Source: Anaerobacillus isosaccharinicus
GTDB lineage: Bacteria; Bacillota; Bacilli; Bacillales; Anaerobacillaceae
DNA: 64,000 nt
Direction: 5' to 3'
NCBI RefSeq assembly: GCF_001866075.3
Contig: NZ_CP063356.1
Span: 2,904,164-2,968,163, forward strand
The notes under the pieces: model-generated
Told to the model about the DNA's origin: nothing
The model's input: the letters and a program-made list of their open reading frames with translations, nothing else
Database searches by the model: none
Position numbers and translations under genes: made by a program
Part shown: in pieces, positions 37,357 to 45,907 of the stretch
Layout: every line of letters begins with the position of its first letter
How positions within the stretch are numbered: position 1 is the first letter of the stretch

Positions 37357-38215
37357 TATGCTATCACTTTTAAAAAAAATAAAAATTAATCCGTTATTTT
37401 GGTTTGTCATTGGTATTGGTATTTTAACGGGTTATTTTAAAGAAGTCATTATGGTGTTTAGTATTGTTTTCATTCATGAAATGGGTCATAGTATTGCGGC
37501 CCATTTTTTTAAGTGGCGAATTCGAAAAATTGAGCTCCTACCTTTTGGTGGTGTAGCTGAAGTTGAAGAATACGGAAATCGACCATTAAAAGAAGAATTC
37601 ATTGTCATTATATCTGGTCCAATTCAGCATATTTGGTTAATCGTGTTATCTTTTCTGTTACTTCCTTTTGATTTCTGGACGAGTAATGATCATCAAATGT
37701 TCATTACTCATAACTTGATGATTTTGTTGTTTAATTTGCTGCCGATTTGGCCATTAGACGGTGGTAAGCTTATGTATTTATTTTTCTCTACGAAGTATTC
37801 ATTTCAAAGAAGTCTTGAAACTACATTGAGGAGTTCGCTATTATTATTGGCTATTTTTACAATAACGAGCATTTATTTTTTTCCATTTCATTTAAATCTT
37901 TGGATTGTTATTATATTTCTTCTCTTTAGTCACTATTTCGATTGGAAGCAGCGAAGTTATGCTTATATGCGTTTCTTAATGGAAAGGTACTATAAAACGG
38001 ACGAACCATTTGTGGCAACAGTTCCAATTGGTGTTTCACCGCAACTAACTGTCCAAGAGGTATTGAAAACATTTAGGCGCGGTGTTAAACATAAGGTTGT
38101 TCTTAATGATCTTTCGGTGGCTCCTAAAAAATCAATTTATGAAAAGGTAATCTTAAAAGCCTTTTTTGAACAAAAGATGGCAAGCCAACCAATAGCCAAA
38201 CTTACACCACCGTAA
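37349..38215 (+). CDS. spoIVFB: Stage IV sporulation protein FB, intramembrane metalloprotease
   Basis: SpoIVFB cleaves pro-sigma-K inside the mother cell membrane. The 288 residues carry the zinc motif HEMGH at about residue 44, LLPFGGVAEVEEYGNRPLKEE, and the third metal ligand region WPLDGGKL, followed by a C-terminal CBS-like domain. I chose TTG 37349 because the resulting N-terminus (MIDMLSLLKKIKINPLFW) has the same length as that of B. subtilis; ATG 37358 is possible. Confidence 0.95.
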   Translation: MIDMLSLLKKIKINPLFWFVIGIGILTGYFKEVIMVFSIVFIHEMGHSIAAHFFKWRIRKIELLPFGGVAEVEEYGNRPLKEEFIVIISGPIQHIWLIVLSFLLLPFDFWTSNDHQMFITHNLMILLFNLLPIWPLDGGKLMYLFFSTKYSFQRSLETTLRSSLLLLAIFTITSIYFFPFHLNLWIVIIFLLFSHYFDWKQRSYAYMRFLMERYYKTDEPFVATVPIGVSPQLTVQEVLKTFRRGVKHKVVLNDLSVAPKKSIYEKVILKAFFEQKMASQPIAKLTPP

Positions 38216-38265
38216 ATATTTGGTATATCGTATTATAAATGCTATAATTTAATAACGTAAAATTG

Positions 38266-38297
38266 AACCAGCCATACGAATAATGGCTGGTTTTTTC
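38266..38297 (+). terminator. Terminator of spoIVFAB
   Basis: AACCAGCCAT / ATGGCTGGTT followed by T residues. Confidence 0.92.
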
Positions 38298-38328
38298 CAC
38301 AAGAATGGTGAAAAAAGAAGGGATCTAA

Positions 38329-39813
38329 ATGAAAACATTCATCTTTAATATGTTAACGAATGAACGGCGTCTTGCTATATTAGAAGATAAAAAAGCCGTT
38401 GAAATATTAATTGAAAGACCAGATATTAATAAGATTGTTGGGAATGTTTATAAAGGGAAAGTAGTAAATGTTCTTCCAGGAATGCAATCAGCTTTCGTAG
38501 ACATTGGCCTTGATAAAAATGGATTCTTATATCGAGACGAGTTAGTTAGCTTTCAGCAATCACCAGAAACTGAAGAAGTAAAAAAGGAACGGTCAATCTC
38601 TCAATTTGTAACTGTAGGTCAAGAAATATTAGTCCAAGTTACAAAAGAAGGCTTTGGGAAAAAAGGACCTAGGCTTTCTGAAGTTGTCTCGTTTCCGGGT
38701 AAATATATTGTTTACATGCCTAACGCAGGTTACATCGGTGTATCAAAAAGAATGCAAACTGAAGAAGTTCGTGAACAGTGGCGAACAGTTGGAGCAGATC
38801 TTTGCCAAGGTGAGGAAGGAATGATTATTCGAACAGCTACTGAAGGTTTAACAAAGGAAAAGGTGGCGCAAGATTTGTTTTTCTTACGCAAGCTTTGGGA
38901 AGAAGTTTGGAAAGAAGGGAAAAATCTAAAGCCACCTTCTCTCATTTATGAAGATAATTCAATTTTAGAAAAAGTAGTTAGAGACATAAACTTTGATGAA
39001 GTAGAAAAAATTATCATTGATACGATGAAAGATTATTTGCTGCTAAAAGAAATGTTCACTCCTTTTCCTGAATTACTTGAGAAACTAGAATTTTATCAAG
39101 GAAAAGAGGGTTTATTTACTTACTATAATATTGAGGCAGAGCTTGAAAAAGCGATGCGTAGGCAAGTGTGGTTAAAGAGCGGAGCGTATTTAGTTATTGA
39201 TCAAACAGAGGCGTTAACAGTATTTGATGTGAATACTGGGAAGTTCACTGGCAAACAAGACTTACAAGATACAATCGTAAAAACAAATATTGAAGCAGCT
39301 AAAGAAATCGCCAGACATTTACGCCTGCGAGATATAGGCGGAATTATTATTATCGATTTCATTGATATGAAGCATGATAAAGACAAAGAAACTGTATTAC
39401 GTGCTTTTAACACGGTGCTTAAAAATGATCGTACAAAAACAAATGTACTAGGTTTCACAGGACTAGGGCTGTTAGAAATGACTCGGAAAAAGGTTCGTCA
39501 AAACCTCCAAGATAGCGTTTCATCCACTTGCCCTACCTGCCATGGTAAAGGAAAGGTTCTTTCAGACGAAGCCATCGCTCATAAAGTAGAAAGGGCACTA
39601 TGGGAATACAAAGGAATGGATAGTGACGCGATCCTTGTTGAAGTCCCACCAACGGTTGTTCCAATCATAAAAGGCACAAAAGACGAGCATGTGAAACGCC
39701 TAGAAAACGCACTTCATTATCAAATCTTCATAAAACCAAACGAGGAGTTAGCTCCAAACGACTTTGCCATCCGATTCGTCGGTAGCGTCGAGGATGTTGT
39801 GAGTAGAATGTAG
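38329..39813 (+). CDS. rng: Ribonuclease E/G family endoribonuclease
   Basis: 494 residues. An S1 RNA-binding domain (about 35-125, NVYKGKVVNVLPGMQSAFVD), the catalytic DNase I-like core with TVFDVNTGKFTG and DIGGIIIIDFIDM, and the zinc-link motif CPTCHGKGKV identify RNase E/G; the length is that of RNase G. It processes rRNA or degrades mRNA. The last three residues (SRM) and stop are written by element R11, so the native C-terminus may have ended differently. AAGAAGGGATC precedes the ATG. Confidence 0.95.
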   Translation: MKTFIFNMLTNERRLAILEDKKAVEILIERPDINKIVGNVYKGKVVNVLPGMQSAFVDIGLDKNGFLYRDELVSFQQSPETEEVKKERSISQFVTVGQEILVQVTKEGFGKKGPRLSEVVSFPGKYIVYMPNAGYIGVSKRMQTEEVREQWRTVGADLCQGEEGMIIRTATEGLTKEKVAQDLFFLRKLWEEVWKEGKNLKPPSLIYEDNSILEKVVRDINFDEVEKIIIDTMKDYLLLKEMFTPFPELLEKLEFYQGKEGLFTYYNIEAELEKAMRRQVWLKSGAYLVIDQTEALTVFDVNTGKFTGKQDLQDTIVKTNIEAAKEIARHLRLRDIGGIIIIDFIDMKHDKDKETVLRAFNTVLKNDRTKTNVLGFTGLGLLEMTRKKVRQNLQDSVSSTCPTCHGKGKVLSDEAIAHKVERALWEYKGMDSDAILVEVPPTVVPIIKGTKDEHVKRLENALHYQIFIKPNEELAPNDFAIRFVGSVEDVVSRM

Positions 39814-39905
39814 TTTTAGAATGTAGAATGTAGAATGGTGAGAGTTTCGCTACGAAGCTTAGCTTTCAATTAATTCTACATTTTGAATTTTACATTCTAC
39901 ATTAA
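39803..39905. repeat. Heptad-armed palindromic element R11 (rng-rplU)
   Basis: The left arm 39803-39838 (AGTAGAA, TGTAGTT, TTAGAA, TGTAGAA, TGTAGAA), the centre GCTACGAAGC at 39849-39858 and the right arm 39872-39904 (TTCTACA, TTTTGAA, TTTTACA, TTCTACA). It overlaps the last codons of rng and ends six bases before the rplU -35 box. Confidence 0.85.
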
Positions 39906-39909
39906 AACA

Positions 39910-39938
39910 TTGACTCTCCCCTCAATAAATGGTAAGAT
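39910..39938 (+). promoter_or_regulatory. SigA-type promoter of rplU-prp-rpmA
   Basis: TTGACT (39910-39915) and TAAGAT (39933-39938) with a 17-bp spacer. Confidence 0.75.
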
Positions 39939-39944
39939 ATTTTT

Positions 39945-40055
39945 TGTTAGTTATTTGGATAACCTCCAAAGAGCTATAACCGCTCATTAAAGGGTTTTGA
40001 AGTATTTGCTCTTAGCAAAACACCCCTCATGGCGAGTCTGAGTATATTAAGGAGG
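39945..40055 (+). promoter_or_regulatory. Ribosomal protein L21 leader RNA
   Basis: The leader between the promoter and rplU contains GGATAACCTCCAAAGAGC, AACCGCTC, GCTCTTAGC and ACCCCTCATGGCGAGTCTGAG. This is the expected place and style of the conserved Bacillota L21 leader, thought to allow autoregulation by a ribosomal protein. I recognised it by position and segments and did not run a covariance search. Confidence 0.7.
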
Positions 40056-40064
40056 TGCACGTAA

Positions 40065-40373
40065 ATGTACGCAATTATTGAAACTGGTGGTAAGCAAGTT
40101 AAAGTTGAAGAAGGCCAAGTAATCTACATTGAAAAATTAGATGCTGAGGTTGGTGAAACGGTAAGCTTTGACAACGTATTAATGGTTGGTGGCGATGCTT
40201 TAAAAGTAGGAGCTCCATTCGTAGAAGGAGCAACTGTTACTGCGAAAGTAGAAAAAGTAGGTCGCGCTAAGAAAATGTTAGTATACAAGTATAAAGCGAA
40301 GAAAAACTACCGTCGTAAGCAAGGTCATCGTCAGCCTTACACTAAAGTTGTAATCGAAAAAATCAACGCGTAA
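40065..40373 (+). CDS. rplU: 50S ribosomal protein L21
   Basis: 102 residues beginning [20 protein letters not shown], the L21 signature, and ending [20 protein letters not shown]. It binds 23S rRNA in the large subunit. AAGGAGGTGCACGTAA precedes the ATG. It heads the conserved rplU-prp-rpmA operon. Confidence 0.99.
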   Translation: MYAIIETGGKQVKVEEGQVIYIEKLDAEVGETVSFDNVLMVGGDALKVGAPFVEGATVTAKVEKVGRAKKMLVYKYKAKKNYRRKQGHRQPYTKVVIEKINA

Positions 40374-40382
40374 GGACATGGC

Positions 40383-40715
40383 ATGATTACGGTAATTATT
40401 TCTCGAAATCATGATCATAAAATTAATTCCTTTGAAATGAGTGGGCATGCAGATGCCGGTCCACATGGGCAAGATATTGTTTGTGCTGGTGCTTCAGCTG
40501 TTTCTTTTGGAACTGTAAATGCAATTGATACATTATGTAATGTTCAGTTAGAAGTTGATATGGGTGACGATGGTGGCTTTCTCCGCTGCACTGTTCCAAT
40601 CGGTTTGGAAGAGCAAACTTATGAGAAAGTACAGCTTCTTTTAGAAGCAATGGTTGTTTCGCTCACTTCAATTGCTGAGCAGTACGGTAAACATATTAAA
40701 ATTAGGGAAACCTAG
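40383..40715 (+). CDS. prp: Ribosomal-processing cysteine protease Prp
   Basis: 110 residues (B. subtilis YsxB). Prp removes the N-terminal extension of L27, an essential step of ribosome maturation in Bacillota. The catalytic pair is exactly at the family positions: His22 in MSGHADAG and Cys34 in DIVCAGASAVSFG. It lies between rplU and rpmA as always, with its substrate encoded next. Confidence 0.97.
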   Translation: MITVIISRNHDHKINSFEMSGHADAGPHGQDIVCAGASAVSFGTVNAIDTLCNVQLEVDMGDDGGFLRCTVPIGLEEQTYEKVQLLLEAMVVSLTSIAEQYGKHIKIRET

Positions 40716-40728
40716 GAGGTGAATTCTC

Positions 40729-41019
40729 ATGTTAAAAATGAACCTTCAATTTTTCGCATCGAAAAAAGGGGTAGGTAGTACAAAGAACGGTCGTGACTCA
40801 ATCTCGAAGCGTCTTGGTACAAAGCGTGCTGATGGTCAAACTGTAACTGGCGGGTCTATCTTAGTTCGTCAACGCGGTACACGTATTTACCCAGGTGTAA
40901 ACGTAGGTAGAGGTGGAGACGACACTTTATTCGCTAAAGTTGACGGCGTGGTTAAGTTTGAGCGCGTTGGTCGTGACAGAAAGCAAGTAAGTGTATACCC
41001 AGTAGCACAAGAGGCTTAA
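40729..41019 (+). CDS. rpmA: 50S ribosomal protein L27 (Prp-cleaved precursor)
   Basis: 96 residues. The N-terminus [17 protein letters not shown] carries the Prp cleavage site after FFA, so the mature protein begins SKKG at residue 11. The mature N-terminus reaches the peptidyl transferase centre. GGAGGTGAATTCTC precedes the ATG. A terminator follows; spo0B and obg, which come next in B. subtilis, are absent here. Confidence 0.99.
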   Translation: MLKMNLQFFASKKGVGSTKNGRDSISKRLGTKRADGQTVTGGSILVRQRGTRIYPGVNVGRGGDDTLFAKVDGVVKFERVGRDRKQVSVYPVAQEA

Positions 41020-41031
41020 TAGCTTATGAAA

Positions 41032-41061
41032 AGTTCTAACCATTCGTGGTTAGGGCTTTTT
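41032..41061 (+). terminator. Terminator of rplU-prp-rpmA
   Basis: CTAACCATTCGTGGTTAG hairpin followed by GGC and seven T. The remaining gap to 41,257 shows nothing I can name. Confidence 0.85.
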
Positions 41062-41257
41062 TTATTATTAACTATGAATTGTTCATAAGAATAGATCTAT
41101 AAAACAAATACTTACAAAAATTAGGATAATTTAAGCCGTAGTATTGATTATCTGGGGGCACTATTGGGCATACCGAATTAAGCAAATGAAATATTAAAAA
41201 TTATCTGATATATTTATAGAAACTCATGGATATGAGGGTTTAAAAAAGGAGGCAATT

Positions 41258-41992
41258 ATGAAATTAACAATAATCGGTCATTGGGGTGCTTATCCTGAAG
41301 CTAATGAAGCAACATCTTGTTATTTATTAGAGCATGAAGGGTTTAAATTGTTAGTTGATTGTGGCAGTGGTGCACTTTCACAGCTGCAGCATTTTTGCAA
41401 GTTGGAAGAATTAGATGCTGTCATTTTGTCACATTATCACCATGATCATATTGCTGACATTGGACCGCTACAGTATAGTAGACAAGTTGCCTTGGCATTA
41501 AAAACAACTGAGAAGCCATTGCCTATTTACGGACATCCCTATGACCAAAGTGAGTTTCAAAAGTTAGCAAAGCCGCCACATACCTTATCGTTTATTTATA
41601 ATGATGAGCACGAAACAAAGATTGGTCCAATTTCTATTACTTTTCTTGAAACAGAGCATAAGGCACGCTGCTATGCAATGCGAATTGAGCTAAAAGGAAA
41701 AACAATTGTATATACTGCAGATAGTAGCTATAAAGAAGAGTTTAACACTTTTGCTAAAAATTGTGACCTACTGATCTGCGAAACAAGCTTCTACGCCCAT
41801 CAAGACGGCAAGCCTTATGGCCATATGAACAGTACTGAGGCTGCAACGATTGCCAAAGATGCCTCTGTAAAAAAACTTGTCCTAACACACTTGCCACACT
41901 TTGGAGAACATAGCCAATTAGTAAATGAAGCGAAAGCTGTCTTTAGCGGTGAAGTTGTTCTAGCAAAAAAAGGGTTAACATTTGAAGTTTAG
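41258..41992 (+). CDS. YhfI-like metallo-beta-lactamase fold hydrolase
   Basis: 244 residues with the MBL zinc motif SHYHHDHIADIGPLQ (HxHxDH) at about residue 65, TETEHKARCYAMRI, IVYTADSS and LVLTHLPHFGEH, like B. subtilis YhfI and RNase Z-type enzymes. It lacks the long RNase Z exosite arm, so tRNA processing is unlikely. The substrate is unknown. AAAAGGAGGCAATT precedes the ATG, and a terminator follows. Confidence 0.85.
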   Translation: MKLTIIGHWGAYPEANEATSCYLLEHEGFKLLVDCGSGALSQLQHFCKLEELDAVILSHYHHDHIADIGPLQYSRQVALALKTTEKPLPIYGHPYDQSEFQKLAKPPHTLSFIYNDEHETKIGPISITFLETEHKARCYAMRIELKGKTIVYTADSSYKEEFNTFAKNCDLLICETSFYAHQDGKPYGHMNSTEAATIAKDASVKKLVLTHLPHFGEHSQLVNEAKAVFSGEVVLAKKGLTFEV

Positions 41993-42004
41993 TATAAATA
42001 GAAA

Positions 42005-42039
42005 AAACTGGCGAGGGTAATTTAATCGTCAGTTTTTTT
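42005..42039 (+). terminator. Terminator of the MBL gene
   Basis: AAACTGGCGA / TCGTCAGTTT then T run. It ends nine bases before the next ATG. Confidence 0.88.
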
Positions 42040-42047
42040 CTATGTGA

Positions 42048-43589
42048 ATGTATAGAATGAGAGAAGTAAATGTTGCAGATGAAGTAGCAGCAAATTTAAT
42101 GTACGCTTATATTGGTGATGAAGAAGGATTTTTAAAGCGTTTTGAAAAAAGGGTAATTCCAAATCAAGCAGCAGAGTTAATCCAGGACGGTTTAGATCCT
42201 GATTTCTTTTTGATCAAAGATGATGTGGCCACACCTTTTCCAATTAGTAGAAATTCAAGCGTCTTATTTTCAGAAAATTTGATAGCGAATATTTTACAAA
42301 AAGATAATGGAATTTTACATTCAAATATAAATGGTATCAGTTATACACTAGCATTCAAGCAAGTCCAAGAGTTAAAAGGAACAATCATATTAATAGTTCC
42401 TACAAATGACTATCTGGGTCCTATTGAAAATTTAGGGAAGTTCATTTTATTTGCGATTGGCATAAGTGCAATTGCTTCTATTTTGCTAATCATGATTTTG
42501 CTTAGATCGATAACAAGACCGTTAATTAGCCTTAGAGATGTAATGCGACAAGTAAGAACGGGAGATATGACACGAGATATAAAAATAAGTTCTTCAGTAC
42601 CTGAAGTTGTCTCTTTAGTGAGGAGTTTCAACCAAATGATGAAACAAATGAAAAAGATGATTTCTGAAATAAATGGAACGATTAAACAATTATCGCAAAC
42701 TGGCCATGATTTAAAGTATTCGACTGATCACGCTCTTGAATACAATGAAAAATTATCTGATGTTATTTCTATTGTAAGTAATGGAGCAGAACAAACTGCC
42801 TATACTTCAGAAGAAAGTATTCATTCTTTCCAAGACATGAAAACGCAAATTGAAGTTGTCTTAGATAATATGGAACATATATCGAGCAGTGCGACCGATA
42901 TGAATAAATCTGCATTAAAAGGTGGACAAAGCGTCACTGAAATGATTAATACTACCAAAAAGTTTGAAACTGAATTTAACTCAATGACAAAAACGATTGC
43001 TAGTGTAAAAGATCATTCAATGTCAATTGCAACAGTCGTAGATTTGATTAAAAGCATTGCAGAACAAACGAAGTTATTAGCATTAAACGCTACAATTGAA
43101 GCTGCAAGAGCGGGAGATGCCGGGAAGGGATTCGCAGTTGTTGCTGGCGAAGTACGTAAATTAGCGGAGCAATCATCGGGTGCAACAGAGGAAATCACAA
43201 ACACAATTCAAAGAATGGAAGAAATATCATCTAGAGCTACTAATGAGTTTGCAAATATGTTTGGGAATTTTCAAGCGCATCTTTCTATTGCTACAGAGTC
43301 GCAAACCTCATTTAATCATTTAATGAAAGAGATCGAATTGGTAAATGAAAAAATTACTAGTATGAAAGATAGATTAAAAGACCTTACAGTTTCATTACCG
43401 AAAATGGAAACTGCCGCTGAAAGTTTTGTTTCGGTATCCCAGGAGACTTTAGCTAACTCTGAACAAATGCTGGCTGCCTCCGAAGAGCAAAATGAACAAA
43501 TGAGAAAAACTCATGAGGTAAGTGTAAAATTAAATGAACTTGCAAACTCATTAGCAGAAATGACAAACCATTTTAAACTCAATAATTAA
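42048..43589 (+). CDS. Methyl-accepting chemotaxis protein, apparently 5' truncated
   Basis: 513 residues. A short external sensor-like piece (1-130, cache type) is followed by one membrane segment (about 133-155), a HAMP domain ([20 protein letters not shown]) and a full signalling domain with tip [20 protein letters not shown]. The first membrane segment and the start of the sensor that such receptors need are missing. The ATG has no Shine-Dalgarno site and lies nine bases after the terminator of the MBL gene. The gene probably lost its 5' end by deletion and may not be expressed. Confidence 0.8.
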   Translation: MYRMREVNVADEVAANLMYAYIGDEEGFLKRFEKRVIPNQAAELIQDGLDPDFFLIKDDVATPFPISRNSSVLFSENLIANILQKDNGILHSNINGISYTLAFKQVQELKGTIILIVPTNDYLGPIENLGKFILFAIGISAIASILLIMILLRSITRPLISLRDVMRQVRTGDMTRDIKISSSVPEVVSLVRSFNQMMKQMKKMISEINGTIKQLSQTGHDLKYSTDHALEYNEKLSDVISIVSNGAEQTAYTSEESIHSFQDMKTQIEVVLDNMEHISSSATDMNKSALKGGQSVTEMINTTKKFETEFNSMTKTIASVKDHSMSIATVVDLIKSIAEQTKLLALNATIEAARAGDAGKGFAVVAGEVRKLAEQSSGATEEITNTIQRMEEISSRATNEFANMFGNFQAHLSIATESQTSFNHLMKEIELVNEKITSMKDRLKDLTVSLPKMETAAESFVSVSQETLANSEQMLAASEEQNEQMRKTHEVSVKLNELANSLAEMTNHFKLNN

Positions 43590-43599
43590 AAGGATAGCA

Positions 43600-43639
43600 A
43601 AGCTAAAACTAGATTAATTAATTTAGTTTTAGCTTTTTT
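43600..43639 (+). terminator. Terminator of the chemoreceptor gene
   Basis: AGCTAAAACTA / TAGTTTTAGCT then six T. Confidence 0.92.
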
Positions 43640-43746
43640 GATCTAAGTAAAATTAACCCTTAAGAATAGTAATAAATATTTTTTTAACAATTGTAAATTT
43701 CATATGCACTAAAAATCGAGATTATCTTCGAGTTTCTATTTTCGAA

Positions 43747-43796
43747 TTTACAATTAGCCAAAACTATTTACAATTTCTTTACACCACGTTTATTCT
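43747..43796 (+). promoter_or_regulatory. PhoP boxes and promoter of pstSCAB-phoU
   Basis: TTTACA occurs at 43747-43752, 43767-43772 and 43778-43783, with TTTATT at 43789-43794. The last three have the 11-bp period of PhoP binding sites in Bacillus. TATTCT (43791-43796) is a possible -10 box just downstream. The arrangement fits activation by PhoPR on phosphate starvation. Confidence 0.72.
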
Positions 43797-43894
43797 AGCT
43801 TCAAATTAGAGGAGTAAATTAGAACTTGTGAAGGAGATAGTTTAAGAGACTTCATCTTCAGAAAAAGAAAACAATTTCGGGAGGAAATTACCAA

Positions 43895-44893
43895 ATGAAG
43901 AAATTCAAACGTTCAATGTTAGCATTAACTGTAGTGGCAGCATTAGCATTAGCTACTGCATGTGGAAGTGGGGAGGAAGCTAGCAAAGGCAACACTCAAA
44001 CAGCGAGCAACTCTTCTCAAGCTAGTGAGCAAAAAGAGGAAAAGAAAGAAGAGAAACTTTCCGGAACAATTGCTATTGACGGATCTTCAACAGTTTTCCC
44101 AATTCTTGAAGCGGTATCTGAAGAGTACAACCAAGTTCAGCCAAACGTAAAAGCTCCAGTGGGTGTTTCAGGTACAGGTGGTGGTTTTAAACGTTTCGTA
44201 ATCGGTGAAACAGATTTTAGTAATGCATCTCGCCCAATCAAAGAAGAAGAAGCAGCACTTGCTAAAGAAAATGGCATTGAATATATTGAATTAAAACTAG
44301 CGTTTGATGGCTTATCAGTAGTGGTTAGCAAAGATAATGATTTTGTAGACTATTTAACAGTTGAAGAGCTAAACAGGATGTGGGTAGATGGATCAGATAT
44401 TGTAACTTGGAAAGATGTTCGCCCAGAATGGCCAGATATTAAAATTGAATTCTTTAGTCCAGGACATGATTCTGGTACTTATGATTATTGGAATGAAGTA
44501 GTTTTAAAGAAAACAGACATTCGTAAAGATGCTCAACTTTCAGAAGATGACAATGTTCTTGTTATGGGAGTAGCTGGTGGTAAAGGTGGAGTAGGTTACT
44601 TTGGTTATGCTTACTACTATGAGAACCAAGATAAATTAAAAGTAGTAGCTATAGACAACGGCAATGGTCCAATTGTACCTACAGAAGATTCAATCAATGA
44701 TGGTACTTATGCTCCACTTTCAAGGCCAATGTATATGTATGTAAATAAGGAGTCATTAAAACGCCCTGAAGTATTAGATTACTTAACATTCTTAAATGAG
44801 CATGTTGGAGAATTAGCTTTAGAAGTTGGTTATATTAATATGCCTCAATCAGATTATGATAAAAACGCAGAAATCATTAAAAACGCAAAATAG
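43895..44893 (+). CDS. pstS: Phosphate-binding lipoprotein PstS
   Basis: 332 residues with a lipoprotein signal (lipobox LATAC, about residue 19) and a Lys/Glu-rich linker. The phosphate-binding motifs [33 protein letters not shown] and [15 protein letters not shown] are complete. It is the external receptor of the high-affinity phosphate transporter. CGGGAGGAAATTACCAA precedes the ATG. An attenuator-like hairpin separates it from pstC. Confidence 0.97.
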   Translation: MKKFKRSMLALTVVAALALATACGSGEEASKGNTQTASNSSQASEQKEEKKEEKLSGTIAIDGSSTVFPILEAVSEEYNQVQPNVKAPVGVSGTGGGFKRFVIGETDFSNASRPIKEEEAALAKENGIEYIELKLAFDGLSVVVSKDNDFVDYLTVEELNRMWVDGSDIVTWKDVRPEWPDIKIEFFSPGHDSGTYDYWNEVVLKKTDIRKDAQLSEDDNVLVMGVAGGKGGVGYFGYAYYYENQDKLKVVAIDNGNGPIVPTEDSINDGTYAPLSRPMYMYVNKESLKRPEVLDYLTFLNEHVGELALEVGYINMPQSDYDKNAEIIKNAK

Positions 44894-44911
44894 TTTTGAA
44901 TAAATAGAAAA

Positions 44912-44940
44912 GGTAAGGGGTGGCATACGTCGCCCCTACC
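44912..44940 (+). other. Hairpin between pstS and pstC
   Basis: GGTAAGGGGTG / CGCCCCTACC with an eight-base loop and only a weak T run. It probably stabilises the pstS message or lowers read-through, giving more binding protein than transporter. Confidence 0.7.
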
Positions 44941-44971
44941 GTTATGTTTTCCACAGGTTAGGGGGATGGAA

Positions 44972-45904
44972 ATGAATAGAGAAAAATCAGTGAGCGAGTT
45001 AATCGCCCAAAATCATTCAAAAAGATCTTTATTAAAGTTTACCGAAAATGCAGTACCAAAGTTTCTTCTTGTTTGTGCAGTTGTATCAATTTTAACCACG
45101 ATAGGTATTGTATTCACGCTTTTATTTGAAACATTTACATTTTTTAAGACAGTATCATTTATTGAGTTTATTACGAGTAAAGAATGGCACCCAATGCATT
45201 CTAATCCTAACTTTGGTATTTTACCTTTAGTTACCGGAACGTTGTTAGTTACAGCCATTGCCATTACAGTGGCTATACCAATTGGTCTAGGTGCAGCAAT
45301 TTATTTAAGTGAATATGCATCAGAAAAAATGCGAAAAGTGATTAAACCTGTTTTAGAAGTATTAGCAGGAGTTCCGACAATTGTTTACGGCTTCTTTGCC
45401 TTAACTTTCGTAACACCAATGCTTCGTCAAGTTGTTCCTGATTTATCAATTTATAATGCTTTAAGTCCAGGAATTGTGGTAGGGATTATGATCATCCCAA
45501 TGATTGCCTCATTATCTGAAGATGCGATGAGTTCTGTTCCTAATTCAATCAGGCAGGGTGCATATGCATTAGGAGCTACGAAATTAGAAGTAGCAATAAA
45601 AGTAGTTTTACCGGCGGCTCTTTCAGGAGTTATTGCTTCGTTTGTACTTGCAATGTCAAGGGCAATTGGTGAAACGATGATTGTAACGGTTGCAGGTGGA
45701 GCTAATCCAACAACAGCCATTGATGTTACAAGCGCAATTCAAACAATGACAGCTTATATCGTCCAAGTTAGTTTAGGAGATGCTACCTACGGTTCAACAG
45801 TATATTACAGTATTTATGCAGTAGGTATGACATTATTTGTCTTTACACTTGTTATGAACGTATTGGCTTTCTTTATCTCACGAAAATTCAGGGAGGAATA
45901 TTAA
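44972..45904 (+). CDS. pstC: Phosphate ABC transporter permease PstC
   Basis: ATG 44972 is seven bases after AGGGGG; ATG 44966 is too close. The 310-residue protein has six membrane segments, the PstC loop VKPVLEVLAGVPTIVYGFFAL and the EAA-type sequence SIRQGAYALGATKLE. It forms the channel with PstA. Confidence 0.97.
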   Translation: MNREKSVSELIAQNHSKRSLLKFTENAVPKFLLVCAVVSILTTIGIVFTLLFETFTFFKTVSFIEFITSKEWHPMHSNPNFGILPLVTGTLLVTAIAITVAIPIGLGAAIYLSEYASEKMRKVIKPVLEVLAGVPTIVYGFFALTFVTPMLRQVVPDLSIYNALSPGIVVGIMIIPMIASLSEDAMSSVPNSIRQGAYALGATKLEVAIKVVLPAALSGVIASFVLAMSRAIGETMIVTVAGGANPTTAIDVTSAIQTMTAYIVQVSLGDATYGSTVYYSIYAVGMTLFVFTLVMNVLAFFISRKFREEY

Positions 45905-45907
45905 AAG

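Noticed and set aside
697-39905. CRISPR-like array from the many short repeats
   Set aside because: Repeats are 7-bp tandem units without spacers of constant length, spread over 40 kb, and no cas gene is present.
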